From: Magnetovibrio sp.
Lineage (GTDB): Bacteria > Pseudomonadota > Alphaproteobacteria > Rhodospirillales > Magnetovibrionaceae
DNA: 12,468 nucleotides
Assembly (NCBI GenBank): GCA_016763895.1
Contig: JAESSV010000106.1
Location: 1-12,468 of the forward strand
Reading direction: 5' to 3'
In this document: one piece after another, positions 6,194 to 12,468 of the stretch
Layout: each line of letters opens with the position of its first letter
How positions within the stretch are numbered: the stretch's first letter is position 1
Made by a program: the position numbers and the translations under genes
The notes under the pieces: model-generated
Seen by the model: the letters and a program-made list of their open reading frames with translations, nothing else
Told to the model about the DNA's origin: nothing
Database searches by the model: none

Positions 6194-7087
6194 TTGAGCC
6201 CTTTTTTACTGTCGAATCCAGATGCTTACCAGCGTTGGCGCGATGAGAAGCTTTCAAAGTTTCCAAGCTCAATATCCGATTTGATGGTTGAGATTCGTGA
6301 TCTTAACCAATTGAGTTTGGCCGAAAAAACAGCCATTCGCGGGTGCGTGAAACGGGCTGGATTTGCCCTTTACAAAGGCCCGGTTGAGGCTTCAAAAGAA
6401 AATGTACAGGCTTTGGGTGAACAATTTGGGCTTGTTCGTTTGGATCACAACCCCTATGCGGACGACGATGCGATATCGTCCTTGCAAGCTTCTCATGACA
6501 CCGGGCATGATACCGGGCATGTTACCGGGCGCAAGATGTATATTCCGTACACCAACAAGGCCTTAAATTGGCATACGGACGGATATTACAATGAACCGCA
6601 CTTGACCATTCAGTCCATGATTTTGCATTGTGTGCGGTCTGCGGGCCTTGACGGGGGCACGAACCAGTTTTTCGATCCGGAAATGGCTTATTTGTTGATG
6701 CGGGAGGCTGATCTGGACTGGATCAAAGCCTTGCAGAATAAAACCGCCATGACCATTCCGGGGAATGCAGACGACGATTTTGTTCAGCGTGGCGACAGTT
6801 CTGGGCCCGTGTTTTCGGTTCACAAGGCCTCAGGATCGTTGCAGATGCGCTATACGGCCCGAAAGCGCCATGTCATTTGGGCGGATGACAAGGCCACCAC
6901 ACAGGCTGTGGATTTTTTGCAAAACCTTTTGGGCGGGCCTTATACCTTTAAGCATCGCCTGGAACCCGGTGAAGGCTTGATCAGCACGAATATTTTGCAC
7001 ACCCGCTCGCGCTTTGAGGACGGGGATAACCAACATCAAAAACGCTTGATGTTGAGGGCTCGCTTTTACGATCGCTTGGTATTATAA
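6194..7087 (+). CDS. TauD/TfdA-family Fe(II)/2-oxoglutarate dioxygenase
   Basis: Predicted 297-residue cytosolic oxygenase coupling 2-oxoglutarate decarboxylation to oxidation of an unknown substrate. The iron-binding facial triad is visible: NWHTDGYY gives His127 and Asp129, ILHTRSRFED gives the distal His269, and RLMLRARFYDR (284-294) carries the Arg expected to bind 2-oxoglutarate. GFALYKGPV (56-64) and FGLVRLDHNPY (78-88) match the N-terminal part of TauD-like enzymes. The start is TTG at 6194: an in-frame TAG sits at 6185-6187, AAAGGA lies 10 nt upstream, and the next in-frame ATG (6284) would remove 30 residues. A loop just before the active site carries a 12-bp triplicated repeat (HDTG, HDTG, HVTG). 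The gene is followed 36 nt later by heme A synthase, so the two are likely co-transcribed. Substrate unknown; taurine use is not implied. Confidence 0.87.
   Translation: MSPFLLSNPDAYQRWRDEKLSKFPSSISDLMVEIRDLNQLSLAEKTAIRGCVKRAGFALYKGPVEASKENVQALGEQFGLVRLDHNPYADDDAISSLQASHDTGHDTGHVTGRKMYIPYTNKALNWHTDGYYNEPHLTIQSMILHCVRSAGLDGGTNQFFDPEMAYLLMREADLDWIKALQNKTAMTIPGNADDDFVQRGDSSGPVFSVHKASGSLQMRYTARKRHVIWADDKATTQAVDFLQNLLGGPYTFKHRLEPGEGLISTNILHTRSRFEDGDNQHQKRLMLRARFYDRLVL
6494..6529 (+). repeat. Three tandem 12-bp repeats inside the dioxygenase gene
   Basis: CATGACACCGGG, CATGATACCGGG and CATGTTACCGGG follow each other without gap and encode HDTG-HDTG-HVTG, residues 101-112, 15 residues before the iron-binding His127. 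The copies differ at one or two bases each, consistent with in-frame slippage. Confidence 0.95.
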
Positions 7088-7111
7088 CAAGCCACTGTTC
7101 AATCACACGAT

Positions 7112-7117
7112 AAGGAG
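7112..7117 (+). promoter_or_regulatory. Ribosome binding site of ctaA (supports GTG start)
   Basis: AAGGAG lies 6 nt before the GTG at 7124, an ideal spacing. It selects this GTG over the overlapping out-of-frame GTG at 7122. Confidence 0.7.
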
Positions 7118-7123
7118 ACAGGT

Positions 7124-8182
7124 GTGAGTTATTCCCCCACATTGGATGCACAACGTGCGAAAGTTATGGCGACTTGGCTGTTCACCGTCGCCGGTATGGT
7201 TTTATTTATGGTCATTCTGGGTGGTCTGACCCGCTTGACACATTCGGGTTTGTCGATTGTTGAATGGAAGCTGTTTACCGGCTGGGTGCCGCCTTTGAAT
7301 GAGGCCGACTGGGAAATGCTGTTTGCCAAGTACCAGAACTTCCCAGAATTTCACAAAACCAATCCCGATATGGATGTCCAAGGTTTTAAAGGCATTTTTT
7401 GGTTAGAATTTATCCATCGCGTGTGGGGGCGTTTGTTGGGCTTTGCGTTCTTTTTGCCTTTTGCGGTGTTCATGATGCGCGGTTGGGTGCGGGTTTCTGA
7501 TGGTTTGTTTTGGAAACTTGTCGGCTTGCTGGCCTTGGGCGGATCGCAAGGTGTTATGGGTTGGTTTATGGTTATGAGCGGTTTGGTGGATCGCCCAGAC
7601 GTCAGCCAATACCGGCTGACGGCTCATTTTGGTTTGGCCCTGTTGATTATCATTGCGTTGATTTGGGTGGCTTTGAATCTGTTAAACAAAGATCCGTACG
7701 ATCCTCATCACCAAGACGCTGGGATCTTGAGCGGTGCATCCAAAGCATTGTTTTTGTTAGCTTTTATAACAGCCCTATCCGGTGGATTTGTCGCCGGTCT
7801 GGATGCTGGTTTTGCCTACAATACCTTTCCCCTGATGGACGGCGGCATCGTCCCCGGCGGTTTGTTCGACTATGATCCCTGGTACATGGCCCCGTTCGAA
7901 GATATTACCACGGTGCAATTTGATCACCGGACCTTGGCCGAGTCGACGTTTGTTGTCATTATGATCATTTGGTATAAATCCAAATCGCTTCACCTGGCCC
8001 CGCGTGCAAGGCGTGCGGTACATGCTTTGGGCATGATGGCGTGCGTTCAAGTGGCCTTGGGTATTTCCACGTTGTTGTTGGTGGTGCCCGTCAGTTTGGC
8101 CAGTTTGCACCAGATCGGAGCAGTGGTCTTGTTGTCAATCGCCACATGGTGCATGCATGAATTGCGGAGCCCAAATCGATAA
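7124..8182 (+). CDS. ctaA: Heme A synthase (CtaA/COX15, type 2)
   Basis: Predicted 352-residue inner-membrane enzyme that oxidises the C8 methyl of heme O to a formyl group, giving heme A for aa3-type cytochrome oxidase. Eight membrane segments can be placed (first about residues 17-35, last about 326-344). The family signature GGLTRLTHSGLSIVEWK (33-49) follows the first segment. The four heme-ligand histidines of the two halves are visible: EFIHRVWGR (Glu95, His98), TAHFG (His168), FDHRTLAE (His268) and LHQIG (His329). AGLDAGFAYNTFPLMDG (224-240) is the typical second-half loop. The length matches alphaproteobacterial COX15. The GTG start is backed by AAGGAG. It lies downstream of the dioxygenase gene and not beside cytochrome oxidase subunit genes, which is common for this gene in alphaproteobacteria. 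Recognition is firm. Confidence 0.96.
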   Translation: MSYSPTLDAQRAKVMATWLFTVAGMVLFMVILGGLTRLTHSGLSIVEWKLFTGWVPPLNEADWEMLFAKYQNFPEFHKTNPDMDVQGFKGIFWLEFIHRVWGRLLGFAFFLPFAVFMMRGWVRVSDGLFWKLVGLLALGGSQGVMGWFMVMSGLVDRPDVSQYRLTAHFGLALLIIIALIWVALNLLNKDPYDPHHQDAGILSGASKALFLLAFITALSGGFVAGLDAGFAYNTFPLMDGGIVPGGLFDYDPWYMAPFEDITTVQFDHRTLAESTFVVIMIIWYKSKSLHLAPRARRAVHALGMMACVQVALGISTLLLVVPVSLASLHQIGAVVLLSIATWCMHELRSPNR

Positions 8183-8387
8183 AATAGTGAGGTTGACCTC
8201 CGTATGTTTCGGTATTTTACAGGGAAGGGCTTGTCCCCGTTGGAAAAAATCCATTAGAATAGTCTTTAAAATGGGTTTATAGATTCTCTATAACTTGTTT
8301 TGATCTGTTTTTTTTGAAAATTTTTGGTAAACCTCGAGTAAGATAACCATATGTTTTGACCGAGGAATGGGAAATAAGGGTACAACG
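8183..8387. other. Non-coding region before the DHH gene
   Basis: This 205-nt AT-rich gap has no convincing gene. It holds an inverted repeat GAGGT-TG-ACCTC at 8189-8200, a possible promoter TTGTCC (8231-8236) with 18 nt to TAGAAT (8255-8260), and a second weak candidate TTGAAA (8314-8319) with 19 nt to TAAGAT (8339-8344). No clear intrinsic terminator for ctaA was found. Confidence 0.4.
8376..8380 (+). promoter_or_regulatory. Ribosome binding site of the DHH gene (sets the start at 8388)
   Basis: AAGGG lies 7 nt before the ATG at 8388. The earlier in-frame ATG at 8367 has its purine-rich stretch (GAGGA) directly against it, too close to work well, so 8388 is preferred. Confidence 0.6.
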
Positions 8388-9323
8388 ATGAGCGAACACA
8401 AAAAATTTCGTTTGGTGACGCGCAGTGACTTTGATGGTTTGGTCTGTGCCGTTTTGCTCAAGGAAATGGACCTGATTGAAGACATCAAGTTCGTGCACCC
8501 CAAGGATATGCAAGATGGCACGATCCTGATTTCCAGTAATGATATTACCACCAACCTGCCTTATGTTGCCGGCGTGCACATCGCATTTGATCACCACGCC
8601 AGTGAAACCGTTCGGTTAGACGATAATCCACCGAACCACGTGATTGACCCCGGGGCTCCGTCTGCGGCGCGTGTGGTTTATGATTATTATGGCGGCCATG
8701 TAGAATTTCAGCGCGTTTCTGAAGAAATGATGGATGCGGTTGATAAAGCCGATTCAGCTCAATTTAGCGAAGAGGAAGTTCTCAACCCAACCGATTGGGT
8801 TTTGTTGAATTTCATTATGGATTCTCGCACGGGTCTTGGTCGGTTCAGAGATTTTCGTATTTCCAACTATGATCTGATGATGGAACTGATCGATTATTGC
8901 CGCGATCATTCCATTGCGGACATTTTGAAACTGCCCGACGTCACAGAACGCGTCGACTTGTACAATGAGCATGGCGAGAAAGCTTTAGAACGAATCAAGC
9001 GATGCGCCACAGTTCATGATAAATTGGTCATATTGGACTTGCGTGAAGAAGAGGTGATTTACGCCACCAACCGTTTCATGTTGTACGCGATGTATCCCGA
9101 TACCAACATTTCAGTCCATGCTATTTGGGGGCTGAACAAACTGAACACGGTGTTTGCGTGTGGTAAGTCTATTTTGAATCGGACCTGCACCACCGATATT
9201 GGGACCTTGATGTTGGAATACGGCGGCGGAGGGCATATGAATGCCGGTACATGCCAAATCGACAACGATGAAGCTGACAAGGTTCAGCAACAGTTGATCG
9301 AACGTATCACGTCCAAGGGATGA
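8388..9323 (+). CDS. DHH-family phosphoesterase
   Basis: Predicted 311-residue cytosolic, metal-dependent phosphoesterase of the DHH/DHHA1 superfamily (RecJ, NrnA, PPX1 relatives). Motif I is SDFDGLVCAVLL (Asp14, Asp16), motif III is AFDHHAS (Asp68-His69-His70), DKADSAQ (119-125) supplies a further acidic site, and DSRTG is at 145-149. The C-terminal substrate-binding domain ends in YGGGGHMNAGTC (278-289), the GGGH motif of DHHA1. Relatives cleave short RNA, cyclic dinucleotide-derived pNpN or polyphosphate; the sequence does not say which. The start at 8388 is chosen by its ribosome site; starting at 8367 would add seven residues (MGNKGTT). The TGA stop overlaps the ATG of the S41 protease gene as ATGA, so the two are probably one operon and translationally coupled. 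Confidence 0.9.
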   Translation: MSEHKKFRLVTRSDFDGLVCAVLLKEMDLIEDIKFVHPKDMQDGTILISSNDITTNLPYVAGVHIAFDHHASETVRLDDNPPNHVIDPGAPSAARVVYDYYGGHVEFQRVSEEMMDAVDKADSAQFSEEEVLNPTDWVLLNFIMDSRTGLGRFRDFRISNYDLMMELIDYCRDHSIADILKLPDVTERVDLYNEHGEKALERIKRCATVHDKLVILDLREEEVIYATNRFMLYAMYPDTNISVHAIWGLNKLNTVFACGKSILNRTCTTDIGTLMLEYGGGGHMNAGTCQIDNDEADKVQQQLIERITSKG

Positions 9324-10819
9324 ACCGCTTTACCCAGCTGTTGGCTTTCTTCATTGGCGGAGCCATAGCTCTTTCGATGTTGCAAAGCTTAAGTGCTTGT
9401 TCCGAAGGTCAAGTTTCGATTGACCAAGTGGTGCAAGCCTTCAGTGCGGGTATGGATCGTGAGGCCCAGCGTGAATTGTCGCGTTTTAATGATGCGTTTG
9501 ACACCTATAGCAACGACCCCACCAATGATCGTCAACGGGATCACTTTCGCAACACCTTTCGTTTGGTTCGGGCGAATTATGTGGTTGACGTAAATGATAA
9601 AAAATTAATTGATGATGCTTTAAAAGGCATTGAACAACTTAAGCCCAAGCCCCGTGCGGGGGCTGTGAAGCCTTCTGTTTTGGTCGAAGCGGCTTTGGAT
9701 GGCATGCTTTTGGGCCTTGATCCGCACTCGTCTTACCTGAACCCCGATGAATATACGGAAATGAGGATTTCCAACAAAGGCCAGTTTGGGGGGCTTGGCA
9801 TTAACATCCGCATGAAAGACGATCTGATTTTAATCGTTAAGCCCATTGAAGATACCCCAGCCTTTCGCGCAGGCCTTCAGGCCGATGATTTGATCAGCCA
9901 CCTGGACGGCATTCAAGTTAAGGGCATGACGTTGACTGAGGGGGTGAAAATCATGCGCGGGCGCCCGGGTGAAAAAATCACCTTAACCATCGTGCGCAAA
10001 GGACAGTCCCCGTTCGACGTGGTCGTAAAGCGCGCGATTATTCATGTTAAATCGGTGCGTTGGCGCCGAGAAGCCGATATTGGCTACATCAAGGTGAGTG
10101 GCTTTTCCGAACAGGTGGGCAACAAATTGGACCAAGCGGCCGCAGCCTTGTTCAAGGATGCAAAATCAGCCTCAGTCAGCTTGAAAGGCATGGTGTTGGA
10201 TTTGCGCAACAACCCCGGCGGATTGTTGGAACAGGCTGTGTATGTATCAGATGCGTTCATGCAAGGTGGCGAAATTGTTTCCGTGCACGAACGCAATCCG
10301 CGTCGCAACAGAGTCTATATGGCTGAGCCGGGTGATTTATCCCGTGGATTGCCGCTTGTGGTGTTGATCAACGAAGGCTCAGCTTCGGCATCAGAAATTG
10401 TTGCCGAGGCGTTGAAAGACCAAGGACGCGCCGTGATTATGGGGCGGCGATCCTTTGGCAAAGGATCCGTGCAAACGATTCAACCGCTGCCTGCCGAAGG
10501 GGCTTTGCGCCTGACCATTGCCCTATATTTTTCTCCATCCGGTCATACCATCCAGGCCCGAGGCGTGGTGCCTGACATCGTGATCAAACGTCTTGCCCCC
10601 AAAGACGGCGAAGGCCCCTTTAAAATTCGCCGCGAAGAAGACTTAAAGGATGTTCTCAAAGGCGACGCAATTCCGGACAAAGCCGTGCGGGCAACCTTGC
10701 AAAGTGAAGCTTGCCCGGATGTGTCTTCCAAAGAGGGCGACCTTGAACTGGGCTGTGCCTTGGCGTTTCTGCGGGCTGGCTCAACACAAGCATTTTTGTC
10801 GGCAATTGGGCCCAATTGA
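9320..10819 (+). CDS. S41 C-terminal-processing protease with lipobox
   Basis: Predicted 499-residue CtpA/Prc-type serine protease of the cell envelope that trims or degrades periplasmic proteins. The N-terminus has Arg3, a hydrophobic stretch (7-24) and LSAC, giving Cys27 as a possible lipidation site; Ser28 at +2 would point to the outer membrane. Domains in order: helical N-terminal region (about 45-155, with GLDPHSSYLNPDEY at 132-145), PDZ domain (about 155-228, GGLGINI to IVRKG), S41 catalytic core (about 240-425). DLRNNPGGLL is at 294-303. The Ser-Lys dyad lies in NEGSASASEIVAEAL (Ser356 by alignment to Prc Ser430) and SFGKGSVQ (Lys381, Gln385); the 25-residue Ser-Lys spacing matches Prc. 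A short C-terminal tail contains two Cys (465, 479) that could form a disulfide. The ATG overlaps the DHH stop. Such proteases usually have a cleaved signal or membrane anchor, so the lipobox is noteworthy. Confidence 0.93.
   Translation: MNRFTQLLAFFIGGAIALSMLQSLSACSEGQVSIDQVVQAFSAGMDREAQRELSRFNDAFDTYSNDPTNDRQRDHFRNTFRLVRANYVVDVNDKKLIDDALKGIEQLKPKPRAGAVKPSVLVEAALDGMLLGLDPHSSYLNPDEYTEMRISNKGQFGGLGINIRMKDDLILIVKPIEDTPAFRAGLQADDLISHLDGIQVKGMTLTEGVKIMRGRPGEKITLTIVRKGQSPFDVVVKRAIIHVKSVRWRREADIGYIKVSGFSEQVGNKLDQAAAALFKDAKSASVSLKGMVLDLRNNPGGLLEQAVYVSDAFMQGGEIVSVHERNPRRNRVYMAEPGDLSRGLPLVVLINEGSASASEIVAEALKDQGRAVIMGRRSFGKGSVQTIQPLPAEGALRLTIALYFSPSGHTIQARGVVPDIVIKRLAPKDGEGPFKIRREEDLKDVLKGDAIPDKAVRATLQSEACPDVSSKEGDLELGCALAFLRAGSTQAFLSAIGPN
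10803..10818. repeat. 16-bp perfect palindrome at the end of the protease gene
   Basis: CAATTGGGCCCAATTG is its own reverse complement and covers the last codons and first bases of the stop codon. As RNA it could form a 6-bp stem with a GGCC loop, but no U-tract follows, so it is not a standard intrinsic terminator. Confidence 0.9.
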
Positions 10820-10903
10820 TAATATGTATCGTCAGAATTTTGTCAGTAAGTGTCGCGCCAAGATCAACTTTGTTTCCTTATTGCACACGGAAAAGCACCT
10901 GTC

Positions 10904-10931
10904 TTGACGGGAAAAGATATGTGGATATAAC
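10904..10931 (+). promoter_or_regulatory. Candidate sigma70-type promoter for the FecR-domain gene
   Basis: TTGACG (10904-10909) and TATAAC (10926-10931) are separated by 16 nt, each close to the housekeeping consensus. It would give a leader of roughly 170 nt before the ATG at 11109. Confidence 0.5.
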
Positions 10932-11092
10932 ATTAGCTTAATAAAATCCGCAGAATTTAACGTACTTTAACAGTTTTTATCGCAATTGAAATAGAATTTA
11001 AGCCTTTAGAAAGTGGCTAAAGTTTTGATTCAGTGGAATTTTCGGCATCTAAAATGTGCAGTTTACGCGGCACGTGTTCGGATCAAACAATC

Positions 11093-11098
11093 GGAAGG
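11093..11098 (+). promoter_or_regulatory. Ribosome binding site of the FecR-domain gene
   Basis: GGAAGG lies 10 nt before the ATG at 11109, slightly long but the only purine-rich site near it. Confidence 0.5.
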
Positions 11099-11108
11099 TT
11101 TCGATATT

Positions 11109-12468
11109 ATGGCTATCAGCAATGACCCCACAGGTACCACGTTAGACACAACCACAGGAACAGCATCAGGAACGCTAGCTTCAGGTGAGGCAACGACGTT
11201 TACCCTTGACGCTTCTTCAGGTGGCGAGCTGACCCTTCCTGAAGGCCTTAATCCGGCCACGGCTGATTTTGCGCACGAAGGTCCAGACCTTGTCATGACT
11301 TGGCCCGATGGCAGCGAAGTCACCGTCACTGATTATTTCATGGTTGATCCTCAGCCGGACCTCATCAGCACCGAGGGGGCTCAGGTTGCGGGTGATTTGG
11401 CCGCGCGTCTTGCTGGATCAGGAACACAGGGCATGGTTGCTGATCTTGGATCAGCCGTTGCTGAACAACCCATTGGTCAGGTCGAAAAGGTTGACGGAAC
11501 CGTCACCGCGATTCACGCCGATGGTACCAAAGTTGAATTGCAAGTTGGTGATCAGGTTTATCAAGGTGACATTCTTGAAACCGGAGCCGATGGCGCCATC
11601 GGCGTGATCCTGGCCGATGAAACCACCTTTTCTATGGCCGACGAAGGCCGCATGGTCTTGGATCAAATGGTCTATGACCCCGGCACCCAAGAAGGTTCCG
11701 TGTCTTTGTCCGTGCTGCAAGGTGTGTTTACATTCGTTTCTGGTAACGTTGCCAAAACCGATCCCGATGCCATGACTTTGGTGACCCCCGTGGCCACCAT
11801 CGGTATTCGCGGCACGCAAGTGGGCTTGGATATTGCGGATGGTCAAACTCTAAAAGTGGCCTTGATGGAAGAAGCCGATGGCTTTGTCGGTGAAGTCGTG
11901 ATCATAAATGATGGCGGCGTTAGCGTTTTGAACGGTGCCAATGAATTCACTGTGGTCAATAGCTTTGCTGAGGCACCGACGGACACGATCGTTCTTCAAG
12001 ATGCTGAACTTATCAACGTTTTTTCATCGGCCTTACGTCACCTGCCCATGAGCTACGATCATGTTAACGATTATGGTTTGCAAGGTCACACCATGCAAGA
12101 AAGCCTCAATGCTATGGGGCTTGCCGATTTTGATACCTTGGCCGCGGATGACCTGCCTGGCACAGACTTCAACGATATGATGACGGCGGCTGGTGGCCAA
12201 GATAACAACAACGGCCTCGCGGATTTTGATGTGGTGGGCAGCGTAAAAATCAACGACGCTCTTTTAGCAGCAACCATCACTGAGGCTGGGGCGTCCGACG
12301 CTCCAGCTACATTCACCCCGGGTCTTCTCAAAAGCGTCTTGAACGCCCCGGAAGATTTATTGAATTTGCTGACCACAGGTGTGGGTGGTACACCCGTCAC
12401 GACGACCACAACTGTGGCCCCTACGATAACTGTGCCCCCAACCGAAACTCCAGTAACGCAACCACGAG
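11109..12468 (+). CDS. FecR-domain, RTX-adhesin-like surface protein, 3'-truncated
   Basis: The frame is open from ATG 11109 to the right edge (453 residues, no stop), so the protein is larger. It is acidic, has no Cys in the visible part and no signal peptide, as expected of type I-secreted RTX or Bap-like proteins. Segments: a Thr/Ser-rich N-terminus (1-40); a prefix-like unit DLVMTWPDGSEVTVTDYF (60-77) with TEGAQVAGDLAARLAG (88-103), resembling the start of Bap/LapA-type giant proteins; a FecR domain (about 123-240) with VGDQVYQGDILETGADG (146-162), LADETTFSM and the hallmark TPVATIGIRGTQVGL (226-240). A TAAG motif, the form recognised by LapG-type proteases, sits at 359-362. From 427 a Thr/Pro-rich linker begins. 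FecR domains in such proteins are thought to be secreted modules, unlike the iron-sensing anti-sigma FecR. A role in adhesion or biofilm is inference; calcium-binding repeats would have to lie downstream. Confidence 0.85.
   Translation, partial: MAISNDPTGTTLDTTTGTASGTLASGEATTFTLDASSGGELTLPEGLNPATADFAHEGPDLVMTWPDGSEVTVTDYFMVDPQPDLISTEGAQVAGDLAARLAGSGTQGMVADLGSAVAEQPIGQVEKVDGTVTAIHADGTKVELQVGDQVYQGDILETGADGAIGVILADETTFSMADEGRMVLDQMVYDPGTQEGSVSLSVLQGVFTFVSGNVAKTDPDAMTLVTPVATIGIRGTQVGLDIADGQTLKVALMEEADGFVGEVVIINDGGVSVLNGANEFTVVNSFAEAPTDTIVLQDAELINVFSSALRHLPMSYDHVNDYGLQGHTMQESLNAMGLADFDTLAADDLPGTDFNDMMTAAGGQDNNNGLADFDVVGSVKINDALLAATITEAGASDAPATFTPGLLKSVLNAPEDLLNLLTTGVGGTPVTTTTTVAPTITVPPTETPVTQPR

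Larger units (their letters stand above)
10820..11108. other. AT-rich non-coding leader before the FecR-domain gene
   Basis: No gene is supported in these 289 nt; the only plus-strand start near its head (10824) gives 27 codons without a ribosome site. The region holds a promoter candidate at 10904-10931 and an inverted repeat CTTTAG-7 nt-CTAAAG at 11004-11022 followed closely by TTTT, which could be a weak terminator or attenuator. The rest is AT-rich and featureless to the eye. Confidence 0.5.

Noticed and set aside
8204..8257. 17-codon reading frame after the GAGGT-ACCTC repeat, as a leader peptide
   Set aside because: Its only upstream GAGG is 11 nt away and locked in the inverted repeat, and there is no run of regulatory codons; support is too weak for a feature.
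8301..8326. T-rich run as an intrinsic terminator of ctaA
   Set aside because: No GC-rich stem precedes it and it lies about 120 nt after the stop.
8367..8387. Earlier ATG at 8367 as the DHH gene start
   Set aside because: Its purine-rich stretch abuts the ATG with no spacing, whereas AAGGG is 7 nt before the ATG at 8388.
10824..10907. 27-codon reading frame after the protease gene
   Set aside because: No ribosome site, and it is not in an operon-like position relative to the candidate promoter.
11451..11846. 131-codon minus-strand frame rich in His and Gly
   Set aside because: Antisense to the FecR domain, whose motifs are clear on the plus strand.

Overview
The window reads as a piece of chromosome from an alphaproteobacterium, probably of the Rhodospirillales type. 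This is an inference from gene content and protein flavour: a type-2 heme A synthase (aerobic cytochrome oxidase assembly), a SUMT/CbiX/CobB cobalamin cluster, a periplasmic S41 protease, a long coiled-coil protein of a kind common in that class, and the start of a FecR-domain RTX-type surface protein. Nothing marks it as phage, plasmid or transposon: I see no transposase, integrase, tRNA, rRNA or CRISPR array.

Layout. (1) Bases 1-1874, + strand: the 3' part of a long coiled-coil protein built from at least 19 gap-free repeats of exactly 25 residues, ending in a small globular domain. Its last codons and stop lie in a 35-bp tandem duplication. (2) Bases 1945-6120, - strand: a tight four-gene operon, in transcription order a TrpD2/YbiB-like protein, CobB/CbiA, SUMT (CobA) and CbiX. 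The last three are corrin/siroheme enzymes; the genes are 12-13 nt apart or overlap by ATGA. CobB carries an unusual Ala/Pro repeat linker. (3) Bases 6194-8182, + strand: a TauD-like Fe(II)/2-oxoglutarate dioxygenase followed after 36 nt by heme A synthase (CtaA/COX15). (4) Bases 8388-10819, + strand: a DHH phosphoesterase whose stop overlaps the start of an S41 C-terminal-processing protease with a lipobox. (5) Bases 10820-12468: an AT-rich leader with a plausible sigma70-type promoter, then the N-terminal 453 residues of a FecR-domain, Cys-free, signal-peptide-less protein that runs off the window and looks like a large type I-secreted adhesin.

How the genes work together: the minus-strand operon covers methylation of uroporphyrinogen III, metal insertion into sirohydrochlorin and amidation of the corrin ring, with the precorrin-2 oxidation step and the remaining corrin enzymes encoded elsewhere. 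The ctaA pair serves respiratory heme. The DHH/protease pair and the FecR protein are separate units. No complete, clearly new system is visible. The most distinctive structures are the strict 25-residue coiled-coil repeat, the repeat-built CobB linker and the truncated FecR surface protein, whose remainder and export genes would lie downstream.
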